DNA of 64,000 nt from Paracoccus sp. R12_2 (GTDB lineage Bacteria; Pseudomonadota; Alphaproteobacteria; Rhodobacterales; Rhodobacteraceae), in assembly GCF_017744015.1 (NCBI RefSeq), contig NZ_JAGHRA010000002.1:248001-312000 (forward strand), read 5' to 3'. Under the pieces are notes generated by a model. That model was not told the origin of the DNA. It searched no databases and was given only the letters and a program-made list of their open reading frames with translations. Below are positions 58,214 to 64,000 of the stretch, one piece after another; position 1 is the first letter of the stretch, and each line of letters starts with the position of its first letter. The position numbers were made by a program, and so were the translations under genes.

Positions 58214-59794
58214 TTACAACACCACGATCCGTGTGGCCGGGATCAGGTCATGGTCGCGATGGGCGGCGATCAGAATGGCGGCTTGCGGCAGCCATTCGCG
58301 GATCCCGCGCATCATCGCGGCGGCGGTCGGTGCATCCAGCCCTTCCGTCGGCTCGTCCAGAAGCAGGATGTCGGGGCGGCGGATCAATGTGCGTGCCAGC
58401 GCCAGGCGGCGGCTCTGACCTCCGGACAGGCCGGCACCACCCTCGCCCAGGCGGGTATCCAGCGGTAGATCCAGCGCGCACGCGGCCAGCACATTGCGCA
58501 TCGGGCCATCATCGGCATCGGGGCTGGCCAGCTTCAGCGTGTCGCGAACGGTGCCCGCGATCAACGCCGGCCTCTGCGTCAGATAGCCGACCAGACCGCC
58601 CGCACGGACCCTGCCCGACATTGCTGGGACCAGGCCCGCGACGGTATTCAGGACAGCCGTTTTTCCGCGTCCGCTTGGACCGGTCAGCGCAACCGTCTCG
58701 CCTGGCAGAATGGTCAGATCCAGATCCGCAACCACCGGCTGAAGTCCCGGCAACGGGGCGACGGAAAGCCCGCACAGCTGCAGCCCCGGTGCAGTTTCGG
58801 ACGCAGCGATTTGGACCGTGGGGGGCGTTTCCAACGCTGCGGCGACCCGCCCCGCGGCGTCGCGCATGCGTCCCAGTTCGGCCGCGCCGCGTTGCAGTGC
58901 GGCGGTCAGTTCCGCCATCGCAAGCGTGGCCAGAACCGCAAGCGCCGCCTGAGCCGGTCCGATCCGACCGTCCAGCACATGTTGTCCGGCCAGGACCAAA
59001 GTCCCGGACAGGGCCACGGCAGCCACCGCCTGCAACATCGCCGCCGCGCGCCATTCGACGCGAGATTGCTGCAGCGCGTCGCGACGCGCCGCGCGGTCCT
59101 GGTCCAGCAAGGTGTTACGGGAATCAAGCAGCCTGCCGGCCACCACCAGTTGCGCGCGTCCACGCAGATGTGCGATCACGCCGGCCCTCAGGGCCTGCTG
59201 CCGCGTTTCGGCGCGCGACGCTGGTACGAAGGCCGCGCGGCCAGCCAGAACCAGAACGACGACGCCGCCAAGCACGGTCACCCCCACCGCCCACAGTGCC
59301 ACGACGGGCGCGACCAGATACCACAGCCCAATCAGCGTCGCGATCGACGCGATCAGGCCCGCCAGCGCCGGAAAGATCAGCCGGATCGCCAGCCCGTCCA
59401 GCGCGTCGATATCGGCCGTCAGCCGGTTCAGCGCGCCGCCTGCGCGCAGGCGGGACAAAGTCGCGAAATCGGCAGCGGAAACGCCTGCCAGCAACCGGAC
59501 CCGCAGGCTTGCCAGCGCCTTCAGCGTGGCATCATGGGTCAGCAGACGTTCGCCATAGCGGGCGGCGGTCCGCGCGATGGCCAGAAATCGCACCCCGGCC
59601 GAGGGGCGAAAGACGTCGAACACGGTGCCCAACCCGGCAAGACCGGCAATCCCCGCCGCGACAATGAACCATCCCGACAGCGCCAGAAGCCCAATCCCGA
59701 ACAGCGAAACCACCACCGTCAACGCCAATCCGCGACGCATCGCCGCGCCGCGATCGCGCCAGATCAGGCGCAGGATATGCCAAAGAGACCTCAT
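58214..59794 (-). CDS. cydC: Thiol reductant ABC exporter subunit CydC
   Basis: The protein has 526 residues, membrane and ATPase domains in one chain. Six membrane helices start VVVSLFGIGLLALSGWFI. The ATPase part has Walker A GPSGRGKT, signature LSGGQSRRLALARTL and Walker B ILLLDEPTEGLD. CydDC exports glutathione and cysteine to the periplasm and is needed for heme insertion into cytochrome bd. The ATG at 59794 overlaps the cydD stop by 4 bases. No cydAB genes follow; the next gene downstream is ffs on the other strand. Confidence 0.93.
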   Translation of the reverse strand: MRSLWHILRLIWRDRGAAMRRGLALTVVVSLFGIGLLALSGWFIVAAGIAGLAGLGTVFDVFRPSAGVRFLAIARTAARYGERLLTHDATLKALASLRVRLLAGVSAADFATLSRLRAGGALNRLTADIDALDGLAIRLIFPALAGLIASIATLIGLWYLVAPVVALWAVGVTVLGGVVVLVLAGRAAFVPASRAETRQQALRAGVIAHLRGRAQLVVAGRLLDSRNTLLDQDRAARRDALQQSRVEWRAAAMLQAVAAVALSGTLVLAGQHVLDGRIGPAQAALAVLATLAMAELTAALQRGAAELGRMRDAAGRVAAALETPPTVQIAASETAPGLQLCGLSVAPLPGLQPVVADLDLTILPGETVALTGPSGRGKTAVLNTVAGLVPAMSGRVRAGGLVGYLTQRPALIAGTVRDTLKLASPDADDGPMRNVLAACALDLPLDTRLGEGGAGLSGGQSRRLALARTLIRRPDILLLDEPTEGLDAPTAAAMMRGIREWLPQAAILIAAHRDHDLIPATRIVVL

Positions 59795-61428
59795 GGCCCG
59801 ACCTCGATCTGGCGAGGAAGGGCCGCGATCAGGCGCGGATCGTGGGTGGCGGCGATCAGCGTCGCGCCGCGGCGATGCAGGCCCAGCAACCCCTCGATCA
59901 CCTCGGCCGCGGTCTGGTCGTCCAGATCGGCCGTCGGCTCGTCCGCCAGAATTACCGCCGGCCGGCGCAGAGCGGCGCGCGCGATGATCAACCGCCGCGC
60001 CTCGCCCCCCGATACACCCGCGCCTTCCTCGCCCAGTCGCGTCTGCAATCCGTCCGGCAATCGCGCGACCACCGCCGATGCGCGCGCAAGCTGGATGGCG
60101 GCGGCAATTTCCGTGTCGCTTGCGTCGGGCGCCAGATTCTCGCGCAGCGTTGCATCCAGAAAATGGATCTTCTGAGGGATCAGCGCCAGCCCGGCGCGCC
60201 ATGCGTCGGCCGTCTTGTCATCCAGAACCGCGCCGCCGATCCGCACCGCCCCGCCCGACGGGATCAGCCCGGCCAATGCCAACAGCAGGCTGGACTTGCC
60301 GCCCCCCGACACGCCGGTCAGCGCCACCGCCTCGCCCGGCGCCATATCCAGATCCGGCATGTCCCTGCCCCGCAGCACCAGGCCGCGCACGGCGATCGGG
60401 CCGCCGCGCGCCGGGGCCGAACCGCCCTGCCCGATGATCTGTGGGTCCCCGGTTGCCTGATCGGCCAGCAGATCGCGCGCGACCGACTGCGCCGCCACCC
60501 GGTCATGCCAGGCGGCCGCCATGTCGCGCAACGGCTGGAAGAACGCCGGTGCCATCAGCAGCAGAAAGATCCCCTCGCCGATGGTGATGGCTTCGCCCCA
60601 TGTGCCAAAGCCAAGCTGTCCCAGCAGCGAAAAGCCCACGAAGACCGCCATCATCGCCACACCAAGCGCGGCGAACAATTCCAGCACCGCGCTGGACAGG
60701 AACGCGATCCGCAGCACCTCAAGCGTGCGGCGACGAAGGTGATCGGCGCGGTGTTCGAAATCCGCCAGCATCCTGTCGCGCGCGTCCAGCAGACGAATGT
60801 CGATCAGTGCCGCAAGCCTGTCGATAAGCATCGCGTTGAGGCCTGCGATCTCATCCATCTGGCGGGCGGATGCGTCCCGCGCGGCCAGTCCGATCAGCGC
60901 CATGAAGATCGGGATCAACGGACCGCTGATCGCAAGGATCAACCCGGCCGCCCACGACACGGCGAAGCTGATCCCAAGGATCAGCAGCGGGACGACCGCG
61001 ACGCGCGCCTGGGCTGGATGCCAGCGCAGAAGATATGGGCGCAGCATCGCCAGCTTGTCCACGATCAGCGCGGCGGTGGCGGCGGAAGACGGGGCCGAAG
61101 CCTCGGGCGCGCGCCGGTCCGCGCGCCTCAGGCAGTCGAGGCGGGCAGAGCCGATGACCGCGTCCGCGGCAGCCTCGGATTGTGCCGCGCCGAACACTGC
61201 CAACCCCGCGCGCGCAAGGCCCAGCCCGGCGACGCCAAGACCCATCCATGTCAACGGCAGCGGCTGTCCGGTGGCCAGCCCGGCCAGACCCCATGCCAGC
61301 AACGCCGCCTGCGGCAGCCACAGCGTCTCGGCCACCACCGCAGCAACCGCAGACCGGTTCAGACGGCGGCGCTGCGGCGCTGTCAGCGCCGAAAGCCGAT
61401 GGGCGATTTCGGTGTTCGTTGGGGCCAT
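59791..61428 (-). CDS. cydD: Thiol reductant ABC exporter subunit CydD
   Basis: The protein has 545 residues. The membrane domain includes WLPQAALLAWGLAGL and YLLRWHPAQARVAVVPLLILGISFAVSW, and ends with GEAITIGEGIFLLLMAPAFFQPLR. The ATPase has Walker A GVSGGGKSS, signature VSGGEARRLIIARAAL and Walker B VILADEPTADLD. The start MAPTNTEIAHRLS at 61428 was chosen over the longer frame, which runs into sulP. It lies 31 bases after sulP on the same strand and couples to cydC. Confidence 0.93.
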   Translation of the reverse strand: MAPTNTEIAHRLSALTAPQRRRLNRSAVAAVVAETLWLPQAALLAWGLAGLATGQPLPLTWMGLGVAGLGLARAGLAVFGAAQSEAAADAVIGSARLDCLRRADRRAPEASAPSSAATAALIVDKLAMLRPYLLRWHPAQARVAVVPLLILGISFAVSWAAGLILAISGPLIPIFMALIGLAARDASARQMDEIAGLNAMLIDRLAALIDIRLLDARDRMLADFEHRADHLRRRTLEVLRIAFLSSAVLELFAALGVAMMAVFVGFSLLGQLGFGTWGEAITIGEGIFLLLMAPAFFQPLRDMAAAWHDRVAAQSVARDLLADQATGDPQIIGQGGSAPARGGPIAVRGLVLRGRDMPDLDMAPGEAVALTGVSGGGKSSLLLALAGLIPSGGAVRIGGAVLDDKTADAWRAGLALIPQKIHFLDATLRENLAPDASDTEIAAAIQLARASAVVARLPDGLQTRLGEEGAGVSGGEARRLIIARAALRRPAVILADEPTADLDDQTAAEVIEGLLGLHRRGATLIAATHDPRLIAALPRQIEVGP

Positions 61429-61459
61429 GGACCCTGTGTTGCCCCGCGCATCCGGCGCG

Positions 61460-63217
61460 TCAATGCGCCGCTGCGTCGCGGACACCCGGCGCGCCGCCCT
61501 TGCAGACCGATGGCGTCAGCGCCTCGACCGCATCCCATTGCGACAGGAACACCTGCCCGGTCAGGTGGTCCAGCAGGTGGCTGCGCCGCAGCCGGTCCAT
61601 CACCGGGCCCTTCACCTCGGACAAATGCAGCTGCACATCCATGTCGCGCAGACGCTCGTTCAGCGCCTCCAGCGTTTCCAGGGCGGACAGATCAACCGCG
61701 TTCACCGCCGGAAACATCAGCACCACGTTCCGGATCGCCGTATCCCCCGTGACCCGATCCAGCACCTTGTCCTCGAGATAGCGCGCATTGGCGAAATACA
61801 GGCTTTCATCGACGCGCATCGTCAGCAGTGCGGGATCGGTATGCACGTCATGGCGGCGGATATTCCGGAAATGCTGGGTTCCGGGGACCAGGCCGACCTC
61901 GGCGATATGCGGTCGCGAGGTGTGATAGAGATGCAGCAGGATCGACAGAATGACGCCCGCCGACACGCCGGTTTCCACGCCGAAGATCAGGGTCAGCAGA
62001 ATCGTTCCCGCCACCGCGGCGAAATCGGCGCGGCTATAGGCCCAAGCGTGGCGCAGGATGCCGAAATCCACCAGCGACAGCACCGCCACGATGATGGTCG
62101 CGGCCAGCGTCGCGTTCGGCAGGTAATAGACCAGCGGCGTCAGGGCGACCGCGGCAATGGCCAGACCAAGCGCGGTAAACGCACCTGCCGCGGGTGTTTC
62201 GGCACCGGCATCGAAGTTCACGACCGAACGCGCGAACCCGCCCGTCACCGGGTAGCCGCCGGTGAATCCCGCGCCGATATTGGCCATCCCAAGGCCGATC
62301 AACTCCTGGTCCGGGTTGATGCGCTGACGTCTCTTGGCCGCCAGTGTCTGGGCGACGCTGATCGATTCGACGAACCCGATGATCGATATCAGGATCGCCG
62401 GCACCACCAGTTGGCGCAGCAGTTCGGGCGACAGATCCGGCATGGTCAGAGGCGGAAGGCTTTGCGGCACGCTGCCGACGATGCTGACGCCATACCCGTC
62501 CAGCCCAAGCACCCAGACCGCCAGCGTCGTGACGACGACGGCAGCAACCGGCCCCGCACGCGTGGCGATGGTCGCCACGCCGTCCGACAGCCCGGCCCTT
62601 CTCAGCGCCGGTTTCAGCCCCTTTCGAACCCAGAACAGGAATGCCGTCGCGGCCACCCCGATGACCAGGGTGATCAGGTTCGTCTGCCCCAGATTCTCGA
62701 TCAGCGAGGCGATCATTTCGGGCAGGTTGTCCCCGGACGCCTTCACCCCGAGGATATGTTTCAACTGGCTGGTCGCGATCAGGATGCCCGATGCGGTGAT
62801 GAACCCTGCGATAACGGGATGGGACAGGAAATTGGCGATGAACCCCAACCGGAACAACCCCAGCGCCAGCAGGAAAAGCCCCGACAGCAATGCCAGCGTC
62901 AGTGCGGCAGCGGCATAGCCTGCCGTGCCGCTTTGCGCGATCTGGCCGACCGCCGCAGCCGTCATCAACGACACGACCGCCACCGGTCCGACCGCCAGGG
63001 CCCGCGAGGTTCCGAAGATCGCATACAGGATGATCGGCAGGATCGACGCATAGATCCCGGCCTCGGGCGGCAACCCCGCCAGCATCGCATAGGCCAGCGA
63101 TTGCGGAATCAGCATGATCGTGACGATCACCGCCGCGATCAGGTCGTTCTGCAACGCACCGCGATCATACTGCCGACCCCAGTCCAGGATCGGCAGAAAG
63201 CGGGCCAGTCGTTTCAT
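61460..63217 (-). CDS. SulP family anion permease with STAS domain
   Basis: The protein has 585 residues. The SulP transporter core starts with QNDLIAAVIVTIMLIPQSLAYAMLAGLPPEAGIYAS and has NIGAGFTGGYPVTGGFARS, the anion-binding helix region. The last 130 residues form the cytoplasmic STAS domain (RVDESLYFANARYLEDKV). The family exchanges sulfate, bicarbonate or other anions. Next to sqr it may export sulfur oxyanions produced from sulfide; this is inference from the order of genes. It lies 30 bases after the sqr gene. Confidence 0.92.
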   Translation of the reverse strand: MKRLARFLPILDWGRQYDRGALQNDLIAAVIVTIMLIPQSLAYAMLAGLPPEAGIYASILPIILYAIFGTSRALAVGPVAVVSLMTAAAVGQIAQSGTAGYAAAALTLALLSGLFLLALGLFRLGFIANFLSHPVIAGFITASGILIATSQLKHILGVKASGDNLPEMIASLIENLGQTNLITLVIGVAATAFLFWVRKGLKPALRRAGLSDGVATIATRAGPVAAVVVTTLAVWVLGLDGYGVSIVGSVPQSLPPLTMPDLSPELLRQLVVPAILISIIGFVESISVAQTLAAKRRQRINPDQELIGLGMANIGAGFTGGYPVTGGFARSVVNFDAGAETPAAGAFTALGLAIAAVALTPLVYYLPNATLAATIIVAVLSLVDFGILRHAWAYSRADFAAVAGTILLTLIFGVETGVSAGVILSILLHLYHTSRPHIAEVGLVPGTQHFRNIRRHDVHTDPALLTMRVDESLYFANARYLEDKVLDRVTGDTAIRNVVLMFPAVNAVDLSALETLEALNERLRDMDVQLHLSEVKGPVMDRLRRSHLLDHLTGQVFLSQWDAVEALTPSVCKGGAPGVRDAAAH

Positions 63218-63247
63218 CTTGGTCCCTTTCGTCTGGAACGCCTGCCC

Positions 63248-64000
63248 TCAGGCGTCCACGGCCAGCTTTTCGGGCTTGGCCATCCATTCATGGCCCTTCA
63301 GCATTCCGCGCCAATAGATCGGCGGCAGGATGCGTTCCTTCAGAAGCCACGCGGTTCGGGTCGGCCTTGTGCCGTCCACCAGCCACTTCGGAAATGATGG
63401 CAGCAGCTTGCCGCCATAGCCAAATTCGGCCAGCACGATCTTGCCGCGCTCGACCGTCAGGGGGCACGACCCATAGCCGTCATATTGCGCCGTTGCCGAT
63501 CGCCCGGCGATGTCGGCCGCGATATTTTCGGCGACGACCGGCGCCTGCTTGCGCGCCGCCGCCGCCGTCTTGGCGTTCGGCGCGTTCATCACGTCACCCA
63601 GCGACCAGATATTGTCCCATTGCGTGTGACGCAGCGTGGCCTGATCGACATCGACCCAGCCGGCCTGATCTGCCAACGGCGAGACGCGGATGAAGTCGGG
63701 TGCAGTCTGCGGGGGGCAGACATGGATCATGTCGAAATCCATCTCGACGGTGCTGGGTTCGGTGTCCGGTGCCTTGACCTCGAACGTGGCGCGCCTGCCC
63801 GGTCCGTCGATGGCCACCAGGTTGTGAAAGAAGTCCAGCGACGCGTCGTATTTCCGGACATACTCCATCAGTGCCGGGACATATTCCTTGACCCCGAACA
63901 GCACGCCGCCGGCATTGCAGAAATGCACGTCGATATCCTTCAGCGCGCCTGCCCTGTGCCAGGCGTCGCAGGACAGATACATGGCCTTCTGCGGCGCGCC
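63248..64000 (-). CDS. sqr: Sulfide:quinone oxidoreductase-like flavoprotein (N-terminal part outside window)
   Basis: The frame is open to the right edge, so about 250 C-terminal residues are visible. GAPQKAMYLSCDAWHR at the visible start is the family segment for the flavin disulfide reductase type of SQR. VCPPQTAPDFIRVSPLADQAGWVDVDQATL and NIWSLGDVMNAPNAKTAAAARKQAPVVAENI, the second flavin motif, follow, then YDGYGSCPLTVERGKIVLAEFGY. SQR oxidises sulfide to persulfide and passes electrons to quinone. The domain layout fits the type II-like branch; related FccB or NDH-2-type flavoproteins are an alternative. Confidence 0.85.
   Translation of the reverse strand, partial: GAPQKAMYLSCDAWHRAGALKDIDVHFCNAGGVLFGVKEYVPALMEYVRKYDASLDFFHNLVAIDGPGRRATFEVKAPDTEPSTVEMDFDMIHVCPPQTAPDFIRVSPLADQAGWVDVDQATLRHTQWDNIWSLGDVMNAPNAKTAAAARKQAPVVAENIAADIAGRSATAQYDGYGSCPLTVERGKIVLAEFGYGGKLLPSFPKWLVDGTRPTRTAWLLKERILPPIYWRGMLKGHEWMAKPEKLAVDA

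Overview
This 64 kb window looks like ordinary chromosome from a GC-rich alphaproteobacterium of the Rhodobacteraceae, most like Paracoccus. The main clues are ctrA next to its inhibitor sciP, a CTC-type L25, TrmFO, a membrane-anchored CycM-type cytochrome c552 and a YejABEF transporter. Genes are densely packed, often with 4-base ATGA/GTGA overlaps. I see no transposase, integrase, phage module or CRISPR array. The placement is inferred from gene content; no alignment was run.

Left part (1-25.5 kb): the tail of a KpsC-like capsule Kdo transferase; nrdR-ribD; an SDR; rmuC-yjbQ; dnaG and rpoD followed by a BLUF blue-light receptor gene at the rpoD stop codon; a TetR regulator; an L-lactate dehydrogenase; an acyltransferase; rplY; trmFO-gluQ; hisI; an IscU-like protein; a 36-residue membrane peptide with its own ribosome binding site and terminator; ligA-recG; the cell-cycle pair sciP and ctrA with CtrA-like sites; and mnmA facing sufE.

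Middle (25.5-41.4 kb): tRNA-Ser(UGA) followed by an AraC regulator divergent from a DUF1330 gene, an SH3 lipoprotein, an exported MetX-like hydrolase, a GH1 glucosidase, putA with a GMC oxidoreductase, a coupled micro-membrane protein/VWA/DedA cassette, and an M48 protease followed by a lipase-like protein, a cytochrome P450 and a YjbR protein.

Right part (41.4-64 kb): a polyamine-type ABC transporter lacking a binding-protein gene nearby; cysS with a phytoene/squalene-synthase-like gene; yejABEF coupled to a glycosyltransferase; cycM; pheA; a cytosolic CpdB-like phosphoesterase; the 4.5S SRP RNA with a readable promoter; and a sqr-sulP-cydD-cydC run that plausibly links sulfide oxidation to cytochrome bd assembly.

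The most notable items are five GATTCG elements (each containing a GANTC methylation site) in the 114 bases between dnaG and rpoD, the BLUF gene placed behind rpoD, CtrA-like sites in front of both ctrA and sciP, the sulfide/cytochrome bd operon, and the small gene at 17.4 kb. I did not find a clearly new multi-gene defence or mobile system.
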